A stretch of 64,000 bases of DNA from NCBI GenBank assembly GCA_964388485.1, contig CAYMAS010000015.1:14036-78035 (forward strand). The letters run 5' to 3'. Shown here in pieces: positions 44,267 to 52,834 of the stretch. Every line of letters starts with the position of its first letter. The first letter of the stretch is position 1. The position numbers and the translations under genes were made by a program. This DNA comes from JBCDKH01 sp964388485. GTDB taxonomy: Bacteria > Planctomycetota > Phycisphaerae > Tepidisphaerales > Tepidisphaeraceae. The notes below the pieces were generated by a model. It was not told the origin of the DNA. It saw only the letters and a program-made list of their open reading frames with translations, and made no database searches.

Positions 44267-45441
44267 GGCAAAGTCACGTCGATGGCGTTCACATCTGTTC
44301 CGCGTCTTCGGGAGCGGCGGAGCTTGCTCCGCGGGCAAAGGTGCAACGAGCCTCCCCCACGGAGCAAGCTCCGCCGCTTCTCAGAGTCACGACCTGCGTT
44401 TTCACGCTCGCAGCTCTCTTCTACACCACGCTTGTCGCCGCACAGGACCTGCCCGTTCCCGAAGAAGGCGTCGGCGAGGGTCGGGAGATGGTGCGTGGCG
44501 ACGAGATCACGCCCGAGAGCAGAGCGGCGGTGGACAAGGGGTTGGCGTGGCTTGCGACGCGACAGGCAGCCGACGGCAGCTTCGCCAGCGGCAGCACCGG
44601 CACGGCCGTCACCAGCCTCGCCGCCTTGGCCTTCATGAGCGACGGTCACCTGCCGGGCCGGGGCGAGTACGGCGAGATCGTTCGCAAGGCCGTCGACAAC
44701 ATCATCGCCACGGCCGAACCCAGCGGCCTGCTCGCCGGCAGCGGTGGCGGCGGCGTCATGTACCAGCACGGCTTCGCGACGCTGTTGCTCGGCGAGGTCT
44801 ACGGCATGACGGGCGACGACCGGATCCAGGAACCGCTGCGGCGGGCCATTCGGCTCATCGAGCAGTCGCAAAATCCGCAGGGCGGCTGGCGGTATCAGCC
44901 GGTGCCGCTCGATGCGGACGTCAGCGTGACGATTTGCCAGGTGATGGCCTTGCGTGCCGCGCGGGATGCCGGCATCAAGGTGGAGGCGGGTGTGATCGAC
45001 AAGGCGATCGAGTACGTCCGCAAGTGCCAGACGGCCGACGGCGGCTTCAAGTACATGCTCCACCACGGCGGCAACAGTGCCTTTCCCCGCAGTGCCGCCG
45101 GCGTCGCGACGCTCTACTACGCCGGCATCAGCGAGGGCGACGACATCGACCGCGGGCTGTCGTATCTCATGAACCACCTGCCCGGCGGCGGGATCGGTGG
45201 GCGGGAGCGGCACTACTTCTACGGCCAGTACTACGCCGCCCAAGCCATGTTTCTCGCCGGCGGCGACTACTGGGCATTGTGGTTCCCGGCGATCCGCCAG
45301 GAGCTCCTGTCCCGGCAGAGCCAAGGGGGCTTCTGGAACGCTCAGTTCTCCAACGAATACGGCACGGCCATGTCACTGATCATTCTGCAGATGCCCAACC
45401 GTTACCTGCCCGTCTTCAGCGGAAAGGGGCCGGGCTCGTGA
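44263..45441 (+). CDS. Secreted prenyltransferase/squalene-cyclase-fold repeat protein
   Basis: 392 residues from the ATG overlapping the DUF4175 stop (ATGA). Residues about 42-59 (TTCVFTLAALFYTTLVAA) form the hydrophobic core of a signal peptide, preceded by an unusual 40-residue extension, part of it encoded by a palindromic repeat. The rest is an alpha/alpha-barrel of terpene-cyclase/prenyltransferase type with repeated motifs (LAWLATRQAADGSFASG, SQNPQGGWRYQP, VRKCQTADGGFKYML). There is no catalytic DxDD, so an enzymatic terpenoid role is unlikely. Such proteins regularly accompany BatA/VWA/DUF4175 genes in planctomycetes. Confidence 0.88.
   Translation: MRQSHVDGVHICSASSGAAELAPRAKVQRASPTEQAPPLLRVTTCVFTLAALFYTTLVAAQDLPVPEEGVGEGREMVRGDEITPESRAAVDKGLAWLATRQAADGSFASGSTGTAVTSLAALAFMSDGHLPGRGEYGEIVRKAVDNIIATAEPSGLLAGSGGGGVMYQHGFATLLLGEVYGMTGDDRIQEPLRRAIRLIEQSQNPQGGWRYQPVPLDADVSVTICQVMALRAARDAGIKVEAGVIDKAIEYVRKCQTADGGFKYMLHHGGNSAFPRSAAGVATLYYAGISEGDDIDRGLSYLMNHLPGGGIGGRERHYFYGQYYAAQAMFLAGGDYWALWFPAIRQELLSRQSQGGFWNAQFSNEYGTAMSLIILQMPNRYLPVFSGKGPGS
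44313..44378. repeat. 19-bp palindromic pair inside a signal-peptide coding region
   Basis: AGCGGCGGAGCTTGCTCCG (44313-44331) and CGGAGCAAGCTCCGCCGCT (44360-44378) are perfect reverse complements with a 28-base spacer. Each arm also contains its own palindrome (CGGAGCTTGCTCCG). They are translated in frame as part of the N-terminal extension of the prenyltransferase-fold protein. Confidence 0.93.
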
Positions 45442-46628
45442 ACGGGTTGCGGTGCCTGATCGTGCTCCTGCTCGCGACGCCACTGGCGGCGCAGGAGGGC
45501 CAAGGTATGCTCACGCAGCAACTGACCGTCGTCGACAACGGCAACGTCGTCACGCGTGACGTGCGGCAACTTCTGCTCACTGCAACGGAAGAAGGCGTCT
45601 CCATGACGGCTGATGGCGAAGCGGTCGCCGGCGATTGGCTTGTGCTCGAACACGATGTCGACAAAAGTTTGCAGCCTCGGTTTCAAGATGATCTTTGGCG
45701 ACTCCAACTCGCCAACGGCGAGATCCTTGTCGGAGAGTTTCTTCGGGCCGACGATGCGTCGGTGAGTCTCGACAGCCGCTGGCTCGGCGCATTCGAGGTG
45801 TCGCTCGACGACGTCAAGGCGCTGGCCAAGGTGAGTGCCCCGACGCCGAAGGAGCGGCCGGATCAGGACGTGATCCGGTTCGACAACGGCGATGTGGCGA
45901 GCGGATTCTACACCGGCACGCGGGGCAACGTGCTGCTTCTGGCGACCGATGTCGGTGAGTTGGAGGTGCCGATGAGTCGCCTGTCGAGCCTGTCGCTGGC
46001 GGATGCGGGTGGCACGCCGTCGACGCGGCCGGGTGTGGCGGCAGGGCAGCCGACGGTCCGAGTCGCGTTGCTCGACGGCACGGTGCTGCTGGCGGATTCG
46101 TTGTCGATTCAGCCCGGCGTGGCGGCGTTGCGGCGGGGCGATCGGCAGGTCGGCGTGGATCTGGATCACATCCTGGCGGCGGAGCCCGTGGAGCAGCCCG
46201 GGCTGTGGCTGACAGACTTGCCGATGCTCGAGCAGACGCACGAGCCGTACCTGTCGGTCGTGTCGCTGCCGATCGTCCGCAGCGGCCTGGGGACGGACCG
46301 CTCGCTGGTTCTACGGAGTCGAAGTGAGGTGACGGTCGACGTGCCTCGAGCGGGTCGGCTGGTGATGCAGGTGCAAATCGATCAGGCTGACGAGCGGCCA
46401 CTGGCAGATGCGCGGGTGATCATTCGGCAGGGCGAGCAGGTGCTGTACGAGCGGGACTCACTTCAAGCGGCGGACGGAGCCATCGCCGTCGATGTACCGG
46501 TTGCCGGTGGCGAGCTATCGCTCCGGGTGGAGTACGGGTCCGGCTTGGACGTGCAGGATCAGGTCGTCTTCGTGCGTCCGGTGCTGCTTGTGGAGCAGGA
46601 GGATGGTGACGCGTCTGGAGCGAGATGA
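45438..46628 (+). CDS. Secreted beta-rich protein of the VWA/DUF4175 cluster, unknown function
   Basis: 396 residues from a GTG that overlaps the upstream stop (GTGA). The signal peptide NGLRCLIVLLLATPLAAQ is clear. Two short repeated modules follow (QLANGEILVGEFLRADDASVSLDS and RFDNGDVASGFYTGTRGNVLLLATDVGELEVPMSRLSSL), which look like beta-strand pairs and recur again at LLDGTVLLADSL. The C-terminal domain (about 285-385) is a beta-sandwich-like carbohydrate- or lectin-type fold. I cannot name a family. It is the last member of the tightly overlapped series before carA. Confidence 0.78.
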   Translation: MNGLRCLIVLLLATPLAAQEGQGMLTQQLTVVDNGNVVTRDVRQLLLTATEEGVSMTADGEAVAGDWLVLEHDVDKSLQPRFQDDLWRLQLANGEILVGEFLRADDASVSLDSRWLGAFEVSLDDVKALAKVSAPTPKERPDQDVIRFDNGDVASGFYTGTRGNVLLLATDVGELEVPMSRLSSLSLADAGGTPSTRPGVAAGQPTVRVALLDGTVLLADSLSIQPGVAALRRGDRQVGVDLDHILAAEPVEQPGLWLTDLPMLEQTHEPYLSVVSLPIVRSGLGTDRSLVLRSRSEVTVDVPRAGRLVMQVQIDQADERPLADARVIIRQGEQVLYERDSLQAADGAIAVDVPVAGGELSLRVEYGSGLDVQDQVVFVRPVLLVEQEDGDASGAR

Positions 46629-47809
46629 CGAGGTCGGACCCGCGACTTGGTGGCGGCCGTCGCACCTCATACCGTCGAGGCGTGTCTACCGCCTCGTCGC
46701 CCGCTGTGCTTGCTCTCGAAGACGGCTGCGTCTTCACCGGCCGGTCCTTTGGTGCAGGCAGTGATGCCGTCGGTGAGGTGGTGTTCAACACGAGCATGAC
46801 CGGCTATCAGGAGATCCTCACCGACCCCAGCTACGCGGGGCAACTCGTCGTCATGACGGCACCGCACATCGGCAATACCGGCGTGAACGTCGTCGATCAA
46901 GAGAGCGACCGGCCGCACGTCGCCGGACTGATCGTCAAGGAAGTCTCGCCCGTCGTCAGCTCGTGGCGTGCGACAGCGAGCCTGCCGGACTACCTCAAGG
47001 AGCACGGCCTGCCCGGCCTGTGTGGCATCGACACGCGGGCGTTGGTCCGACGGCTACGCGGCGACGGGACGATGCGCGGCGTGCTGGCGACGGGCGAGCA
47101 TGACCCGCGGGAACTGGTCGAGCGGGCCAGAGCTGCGGCGTCGATGGCGGGGGCGGATTGGGTGACGGAAGTGAAGCCCGAGGCGACGCGAAATTGGGAT
47201 CTGGATCGTGGCGACTGGTCATCCGGTGCGCCCGAGGATGGATCGGGGCTGCACGTCGTCGCCCTCGACTGCGGGGCGAAGCACAACATTCTCCGGCATT
47301 TGCGGGAGCGTCGCGTAAAGGTCACGGTCGTGCCCGCCGACGCGGACGCAGCGACGATTCGCGAACTTAAGCCTAACGGTCTGTTCGTCTCGAACGGCCC
47401 CGGCGATCCGGCGGCGGTCGACTACGCGACGAAGCTCGTCGCTGAGCTCATGAACGACCGTCTGCCGACTTTCGGCATCTGCTTGGGGCATCAGCTACTC
47501 GGCCAGGCGATCGGTGCGACGACCTATAAGCTCCCCTTCGGCCACCGCGGCGGCAACCAGCCGGTCAAGGATCTGCAAACCGGCCGCGTCGAAATCACGA
47601 GCCAAAACCACGGCTTCGCCATCGATGAGGCGAGCCTGAGGGCAGCCGGTGGCGAGATCACGCACGTGAATCTCAACGACGGCACGATCGAAGGCTTTCG
47701 TCTCAAGACGCGGCCGATGTTCTGCGTGCAGTACCACCCCGAAGCGAGTCCCGGACCGCATGACGCGAGTTATCTGTTCGACCAGTTCGTGCGGTTGATG
47801 AAGGCGTAG
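46625..47809 (+). CDS. carA: Carbamoyl-phosphate synthase small (glutaminase) subunit
   Basis: 394 residues from an ATG overlapping the previous stop, with GGAG five bases upstream. A GTG at 46682 (giving STASSPAVLALEDG) fits homologous N-termini better. CarA hydrolyses glutamine to feed ammonia to CarB for arginine and pyrimidine synthesis. Seen are LALEDGCVFTGRSFGA, EVVFNTSMTGYQEILTDPSYAGQ, GIDTRALVR, then the class I amidotransferase domain with VSNGPGDPAAV, the nucleophile in FGICLGHQLLGQA, and the His/Glu pair in CVQYHPEASPGPHD. The convergent downstream gene is argG. carB is not in the window. Confidence 0.96.
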   Translation: MTRSDPRLGGGRRTSYRRGVSTASSPAVLALEDGCVFTGRSFGAGSDAVGEVVFNTSMTGYQEILTDPSYAGQLVVMTAPHIGNTGVNVVDQESDRPHVAGLIVKEVSPVVSSWRATASLPDYLKEHGLPGLCGIDTRALVRRLRGDGTMRGVLATGEHDPRELVERARAAASMAGADWVTEVKPEATRNWDLDRGDWSSGAPEDGSGLHVVALDCGAKHNILRHLRERRVKVTVVPADADAATIRELKPNGLFVSNGPGDPAAVDYATKLVAELMNDRLPTFGICLGHQLLGQAIGATTYKLPFGHRGGNQPVKDLQTGRVEITSQNHGFAIDEASLRAAGGEITHVNLNDGTIEGFRLKTRPMFCVQYHPEASPGPHDASYLFDQFVRLMKA

Positions 47810-47860
47810 GACGTCGACCGACTGGACGTCGTTCAAGCGCTTCCCCCGGAGCGGCGTGGC

Positions 47861-49078
47861 TCACCCGCCGCGGGCGCGGATGCCGGCGACCTTCATGGGC
47901 AGGCCGAAGCAGTCGATGAAGCCGCGGGCGGCGGTGACGTCGTAGCCCTCCATGCTGAAGCTCGCCAGCTCCGGGTCGTACAGCGAGTGGGGCGACTCGA
48001 CACCGATCGCATCGACGGTGCCTTTGAACAGCGACAAGGTCACGTCGCCCGTCACGGGCCGGCTCGCCTCGTCGACGAACGCCTGCAATGCTCGCCGCAG
48101 CGGGTGGAACCACTGACCGTTATAGACGAGCCGGGCGTAGTCGAGGCTGATCTGCTGCTTGGCCTGGAACGTGTCGCGTTCGAGCGTCAGCTGTTCGAGT
48201 GCATTGTGAGCGGCGTAGATGGCGGTGCCGCCGGGGGTCTCGTAGACGCCACGCGACTTCATGCCGACGAGTCGGTTTTCGACGAGCAGCTTCACGCCCA
48301 CGCCGTGCTTGCCGGCGATTTCGTTCATGCGGGCGATGAGGTCGTCGCCGCGCATCTCGTCGCCGTTGATGGCCGTCGGGTCGCCGTGCTTGAAGCTGAC
48401 ACGAACCCGCTCGACCTCGTCGGGAGTTTCGTTGATCGGCGTGGTCATGGTGAGCATCCGCTCCCACTTCGGCTCGCCGGCGGGGTCTTCGATCTCCGCG
48501 CCCTCGTGGCTGATGTGCCAGAGATTGCGGTCCTGGCTGTAGATCTTTTCGCGGCTTTGGGCGACGGGGACGTTGTGCTCCTTCGCGTAGTCGATGGCCG
48601 CTTCACGATCACGCAGCTCGAAGGTTGGGTCTTTCCATGGCGAAATGATCTGCAGATCGGGTGCCAGTGCCTGGAAGGTCAACTCGAAACGGACTTGGTC
48701 GTTGCCTTTGCCGGTAGCACCGTGGGCGACGGCGTCGGCTCCAACCTGACGGGCGGCTTCGACCTGCTTCGCGGCGATGAGGGGCCGGGCGATGCTGGTG
48801 CCGAGCAGATAGTCCCGCTCGTAGACCGCGTGGGCCCGGATCATCGGGAAGCAGTATTCTTCAGCGAACTCCCGGCGAAGATCGGCGACGACGACGTCAT
48901 CCGCACCGCTCTCGCGGGCCTTCTTCTCGACGCCTTGGAGCTCGCTGCCTTGCCCGAGTTCGGCGGCAAAAGCGACGACCTCGCAGCCGGGGTGGCGGTT
49001 CTTGAGCCACGGCAGGATGACGCTGGTGTCGAGGCCGCCGGAGTAGGCGAGGACGATCTTTTTAGGAGAGGTTGCCAA
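47861..49078 (-). CDS. argG: Argininosuccinate synthase
   Basis: 405 residues if it starts at the TTG at 49078 (ATSPKKIVLAYSGGLDTSV), close to the family length of about 400. An upstream ATG in this frame would overlap the kinase gene. The ATP pyrophosphatase motif AYSGGLDTSVILPWL is at the N-terminus. Further family blocks are VAHGATGKGNDQVRFEL, SPWKDPTFELRDREAAIDYA, YSQDRNLWHISHEG and MKSRGVYETPGG. It condenses citrulline and aspartate. It faces carA, which shares the arginine pathway, and lies 28 bases downstream of the kinase gene. Confidence 0.96.
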   Translation of the reverse strand: MATSPKKIVLAYSGGLDTSVILPWLKNRHPGCEVVAFAAELGQGSELQGVEKKARESGADDVVVADLRREFAEEYCFPMIRAHAVYERDYLLGTSIARPLIAAKQVEAARQVGADAVAHGATGKGNDQVRFELTFQALAPDLQIISPWKDPTFELRDREAAIDYAKEHNVPVAQSREKIYSQDRNLWHISHEGAEIEDPAGEPKWERMLTMTTPINETPDEVERVRVSFKHGDPTAINGDEMRGDDLIARMNEIAGKHGVGVKLLVENRLVGMKSRGVYETPGGTAIYAAHNALEQLTLERDTFQAKQQISLDYARLVYNGQWFHPLRRALQAFVDEASRPVTGDVTLSLFKGTVDAIGVESPHSLYDPELASFSMEGYDVTAARGFIDCFGLPMKVAGIRARGG

Positions 49079-49106
49079 GTCGCCGCAGGATAGGCGGCAG
49101 GGCCCG

Positions 49107-50177
49107 TCAGAACCGCGTGTCGTCGAACACTTCGCTGTCGTCGATTTCATCGGCAGCACTGCTCGTGCCACCGCGATCACGGTCGAGGATGTGCCGGCCC
49201 AGGTTGAGCTTGTGGGACAGCTCTTCCATCGTTTGGGGCCGTTTGCGAGGATTCGTCAGCACGCACTGCATCACGACGTCGCTGACGACCTGCGGCACCT
49301 CACGATTAAGCTCCCGCGGACTCTTGAACAACGCATCCAACACGAAGCTGTTCTCGCCGGCTCGCTTGGCGTGGTAGGTTGTCGGCACGTGCTTGCCGGT
49401 CAAGGCCCAATAGAGCGTTGCGCCGAGGTTGAAGACGTCGGTCGACTCGCTGATGGGCAGCCGCTCGACCTGCTCGGGGGCGATGTAATCGGGGGTGCCC
49501 TGGATGCGTTGCTTGACGGTGCCGATGCGGCAGGACTGGCCGAAGTCGATGACCTTCACTTGGCCGTCGTCGCTGCGGAGAATGTTGTTGGGCTTGATGT
49601 CGCAGTGGGCCCAGCCCATCTTGTGCATCGCAGCCAGACCCTCGGCGGCATCGACGAAGGTCTGGATCACCTCGCCGAGATCGGCCGGCAAACCCTTCTC
49701 CAGCGGCCGGGCGTCGACGTACTCCATGACCAGAAAAGCTTCTGTGACCTTCACCAGCATCGACTTCTGGACCTTCAGCGAGAAGCTGCGCCGCAGGTTC
49801 TTGTGCGTGAAGTTTTTGGAGACTTCGAACTCCGCCTCCATCTGCTCCACGAAGCGAAGATCCTTGGGCTTGACCCGCTTGACGTGCTTCAAAGCGACCA
49901 TGCGGCCGGTCTGCGAGTCGCGGGCGCGGTAGATGGTGCTGCCAGCTCCTTGGCCGAGCGTGCCGAGCAAATCGTAGTTGAGGAGCTTCTCCGGCATGCT
50001 TGAGGCGGTCCCTTTGGATGAGCGTGATCGCGACGAGCGAGGCGTGGGTCGATGAAAGGAGGAGCGGGAACGTTCGCTGGACGCATCGCCTCGGCTTCGG
50101 TCGGGTGCCGAAGCGTAGCCCCCGCCGGCGTTAGCGGCGTGCGGGGCGGAGGGATCATGGAGCTTCTTGGTCAGCAT
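49107..50177 (-). CDS. Serine/threonine protein kinase, non-RD type
   Basis: About 356 residues if it starts at the ATG at 50177, which gives a disordered Ser/Arg-rich N-tail of 60 residues. The ATG at 49997 (MPEKLLNYDLLGTLG) gives 296. The kinase domain has GQGAGSTIYRARD, the VALK lysine, a catalytic loop reading HCDIKPNNIL (Cys where RD kinases have Arg), VIDFGQSC and TPDYIAPEQ. The C-terminal tail is acidic and there is no membrane helix. HCD catalytic loops occur in kinases that do not need activation-loop phosphorylation. It sits between a PGRP-like membrane protein and argG. Confidence 0.9.
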   Translation of the reverse strand: MLTKKLHDPSAPHAANAGGGYASAPDRSRGDASSERSRSSFHRPTPRSSRSRSSKGTASSMPEKLLNYDLLGTLGQGAGSTIYRARDSQTGRMVALKHVKRVKPKDLRFVEQMEAEFEVSKNFTHKNLRRSFSLKVQKSMLVKVTEAFLVMEYVDARPLEKGLPADLGEVIQTFVDAAEGLAAMHKMGWAHCDIKPNNILRSDDGQVKVIDFGQSCRIGTVKQRIQGTPDYIAPEQVERLPISESTDVFNLGATLYWALTGKHVPTTYHAKRAGENSFVLDALFKSPRELNREVPQVVSDVVMQCVLTNPRKRPQTMEELSHKLNLGRHILDRDRGGTSSAADEIDDSEVFDDTRF

Positions 50178-50269
50178 GGCAACTTGATCGCACGCTGCGA
50201 CCTCCTGTGCCTTGTCGGCTACTAGCAGCCCCGACTTCTGCTGAACGCCTTTCCAAATGCTGCCAGCGT

Positions 50270-50722
50270 TCAGGGCGAGGGCAGATAAGGCCGAAGCTCC
50301 CGCTCCAGTCGCTCCAAGGTTGCCGTTTGCTCGGCGCTCACCCGGTTCGCGTCGGCCAATAATGTGACGCTGATGCTCGTCTCGTGGCCGAATCCGGCGG
50401 CCGGCGGTTGCTGCTGCCGCCAGCGGTCGGTGACTTCCAACGTGCCGTCGGTCGCGATAACGAAGTGCGAGGGCGGGCCGTCGCTGCCGACGGCGGCTGC
50501 CAGCTCGGCTGCAGAACCAGCCGCTGTGCCGGTGGCGAGTCGCTCGATCTGCTGCCATGGACGTTTTGGAACTTCCAACCGGTCCAGCGACGCCTCGTCC
50601 TCCGCAGCCAGCCTCGGCGTCGCGTCCGGCTCCAGCGGCGTCGGCGAGAGCAGCAGCAGCAGGCCGCTCAGCCCGAGCAGGCCGGCGACGCAGACGATCA
50701 GCATGATGAGACTTCGATTCAT
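50270..50722 (-). CDS. Membrane-anchored degenerate amidase/PGRP-like protein
   Basis: 150 residues from the ATG at 50722, preceded by GGAAGATC. An ATG at 50755 is possible. A helix at about 5-26 anchors it. From about 56 the pattern WQQIERLATGTAAGS...SHFVIATDGTLEVTDRW...GHETSISVTLLADA...SAEQTATLERLERELRPYL follows the N-acetylmuramoyl-L-alanine amidase type 2/PGRP outline (W-x-x-I-HH-TAT, yHFvI..dG, sIgi, T..Q...L..L). The first zinc His pair is replaced by ERL, so it is probably a binding rather than a cutting domain. Recognition is by pattern only. Confidence 0.6.
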   Translation of the reverse strand: MNRSLIMLIVCVAGLLGLSGLLLLLSPTPLEPDATPRLAAEDEASLDRLEVPKRPWQQIERLATGTAAGSAAELAAAVGSDGPPSHFVIATDGTLEVTDRWRQQQPPAAGFGHETSISVTLLADANRVSAEQTATLERLERELRPYLPSP

Positions 50723-50764
50723 GATCTTCCGTGATCGACAAAGGAGCCGCTCCATGCGACTGGA

Positions 50765-51799
50765 TTAGTCGCTAACCTGACCGCTAAATTGCTCGGCCAA
50801 ACGACGCAGGTCGCTGCGGCTGAGCACGATGGCCTCGCCCCCGGTCAGATCGGCGATCTCCGCCAATTCCGCCGGCACGTCGGAAGCACCGAGGGCGACC
50901 GTATGAACGATCACCTCGTTACCGGACGCTCGCCACGCATCCAGCACCTCCTCGGCGAAGCCGATTGGCAGAAAGGCGGCGTTGCCGGTCATGAGCAGGA
51001 TGGCCTCGGGTGCGGCAGCAAACGCCGTTTCGAGTGCCGGGAGGGCGGTGGTTGAGCCGCCGGTTTCGGCCTCGATCAGACGTTCCTTCACCGCGTCGAT
51101 CGCCGACTTCGACGCCGGACGCAATGTGCGGGCGGGGAGAGCGCGAACGGACGACTCGCCTTCAATCTGCTCCCGCGGCCACAGCACGATCTGGAACCGG
51201 TTGGCCTCGTCGTCGGCCATCGCGGCGAGGATCGCCTCCGTCGTCGCCTCGAAGATCGACGTCGTCGCCGTACCCGCATCGAGGACAAACGACACGCTCT
51301 GAGGCAACTCGATGCCGCCGAAGGTCGGTTCCGTCACCTCCGTCGGTTGCGGGTCGTCGTTGTCTCCCAGCAGCGAGATGGCAAGGACGACAACTGCGAT
51401 GCCGAGTAAGGCCGCCGTGGCGATGGCGATGCGGAGCTTGCCGTCATTCTTGGACGCGACCACAGGTGGCTGCGGCACCTGGACGCCAATCGAAGGCTGC
51501 GACTTGGTCGCCTTCCGCTTCCGGCTGGCGCGGGCACCGGTCCGCTGCAAGCCGCTGCCGAGGCCGGAGCTGATGGCGACGGCGTCGGCGAGTTGATCGA
51601 GTCCACTGGCCGGATCGGCCTGCTCTTCGCGGCGGTAGAGCGGCTTGGCGGTCGGCTTCTTGGTGCTCGCAACAGTCGAATCGTCCGCGGCGGGAACGGT
51701 TTGAATGGCCCCGCAATTCGTGCACCGAAAGACGCCGCCGGCAAAGGCGTCGTCCACTGCCAGGTCTTCGCCGCAGTTGCCGCAGGTCAGTCGGATCAT
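50765..51799 (-). CDS. Zinc-ribbon plus VWA-like single-pass membrane protein
   Basis: 344 residues. The N-terminus is a zinc ribbon (CGNCGEDLAVDDAFAGGVFRCTNCG, about 6-30). A basic linker and a membrane helix (IAIATAALLGIAVVVLAISLLG, about 122-143) follow, then a C-terminal VWA-like domain. Its metal-site position reads FVLDAGTATTS, lacking the first serine of DxSxS, so metal binding is doubtful. ILLMTGNAAFLP and VIVHTVALGASDVPAELAEIADLTGG are typical VWA strands. The topology puts the zinc ribbon inside and the VWA-like domain outside. The next gene starts 43 bases downstream on the same strand. Confidence 0.82.
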   Translation of the reverse strand: MIRLTCGNCGEDLAVDDAFAGGVFRCTNCGAIQTVPAADDSTVASTKKPTAKPLYRREEQADPASGLDQLADAVAISSGLGSGLQRTGARASRKRKATKSQPSIGVQVPQPPVVASKNDGKLRIAIATAALLGIAVVVLAISLLGDNDDPQPTEVTEPTFGGIELPQSVSFVLDAGTATTSIFEATTEAILAAMADDEANRFQIVLWPREQIEGESSVRALPARTLRPASKSAIDAVKERLIEAETGGSTTALPALETAFAAAPEAILLMTGNAAFLPIGFAEEVLDAWRASGNEVIVHTVALGASDVPAELAEIADLTGGEAIVLSRSDLRRLAEQFSGQVSD

Positions 51800-51847
51800 G
51801 AGGGGTCGAGAGGCCGATTGGCCGCTGAGGTCGGACGGGCCGCGATT

Positions 51848-52807
51848 CTACGGCATCCACAGGTAAAAGGCACCCGGCATGAGCAGTCGCGCCATCTCCG
51901 ACACCTCGCGGCTGCCCGGCAGCTGTGGCGTCTGCGGCGTGTTGGCGTAGATCGAGCCGCGGTAGCCGTAGGGCCGCTTGTACTGGATGACGGTCGCTCC
52001 CCGTGCATCGGCGAGTTCCGCGGCACGATTAAGCGTCTCATCAAGCCCGGCGACGCGGTCGATCAAGCCGATGGCCTGGGCCTGCGTCGCGGAGAAGACT
52101 CGGCCGTCGAAGGCGATAGTCGTGTCGCTGATGTCGCGACCGTTGAGCACGACCTCGACGAATTGCTGGTAGAAGTCGTCGATGATGCTTTGAAGCACCG
52201 CGGTCTCGGTCTCGCTGAGGCCGTCGAACGGGCTGCCGAGCGTTTTGAGCGGGCCGCTGACGATGGGCCGCACGCTGACGCCGACCTTGTCGAGCATTTC
52301 CTGGAGGTTAACCGTCTGGAAGATGACGCCGATCGAGCCGACGACGCCGCCGGGCGTGGCATGAATCTCGTCGGCCGCGACGGCGACGTAATACCCGCCG
52401 CTGGCGGCGATGTCCTGGCAGGCGGCGAGGACGGGCTTGCCGGTGCTTTTCTTGAAGGCCTGCAAGTCGGTCCACATCGCCTGACTCGCTGCGACGGTGC
52501 CGCCGGGCGAGTTGATCCGCAAGACAACCGCTTTGACCCGATCGTCCGATGCCGCGGCCGCCAATTCCTGGCGGAACCGACTGACCTTGTTCTCTTCCGT
52601 CCCGAGGAACCCGCCGCCGGTCGTGCCATTGACAAGGGTGCCTTCAACTGCGATGAGGGCAATTTTTCTCCGGTTCGTCTCGCCGGGCCGGGCGACAGTC
52701 TCCTGCAGTTCCGGGCTGTTGGAGACAGGCTGGACGAGAACGGTCGGGATGCTGCAACCGCCGGCGAAGCCGAGCAGGATCAGGAAGGCGAGGCGGGCGA
52801 ATCTCAT
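51848..52807 (-). CDS. Signal peptide peptidase SppA-like S49 peptidase, predicted lipoprotein
   Basis: 319 residues from the ATG at 52807. The N-terminus is a lipoprotein signal (FLILLGFAGGC). The S49 core has VKAVVLRINSPGGTVAASQAMW, the nucleophile serine in DIAASGGYYVAVAADEI, GSIGVIF and the catalytic-lysine region VSGPLKTLGSPFDGLSETE. Length and domain content match the short (36K) SppA form. It would degrade signal peptides or envelope substrates on the outside of the membrane. A zincin gene starts divergently 27 bases away. Confidence 0.93.
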   Translation of the reverse strand: MRFARLAFLILLGFAGGCSIPTVLVQPVSNSPELQETVARPGETNRRKIALIAVEGTLVNGTTGGGFLGTEENKVSRFRQELAAAASDDRVKAVVLRINSPGGTVAASQAMWTDLQAFKKSTGKPVLAACQDIAASGGYYVAVAADEIHATPGGVVGSIGVIFQTVNLQEMLDKVGVSVRPIVSGPLKTLGSPFDGLSETETAVLQSIIDDFYQQFVEVVLNGRDISDTTIAFDGRVFSATQAQAIGLIDRVAGLDETLNRAAELADARGATVIQYKRPYGYRGSIYANTPQTPQLPGSREVSEMARLLMPGAFYLWMP

Positions 52808-52834
52808 GAGCCTGACGCTACGCTCCTGGCAGCG

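Noticed and set aside
44263..45441. A squalene-hopene cyclase enzyme
   Set aside because: The barrel repeats are present but no DxDD-type catalytic motif, and the protein is exported and small. It is better described as a non-enzymatic fold relative.
49079..49180. Longer argG start at an upstream ATG
   Set aside because: It would overlap the kinase 3' end by 74 bases and add a non-conserved leader before the ATP motif.
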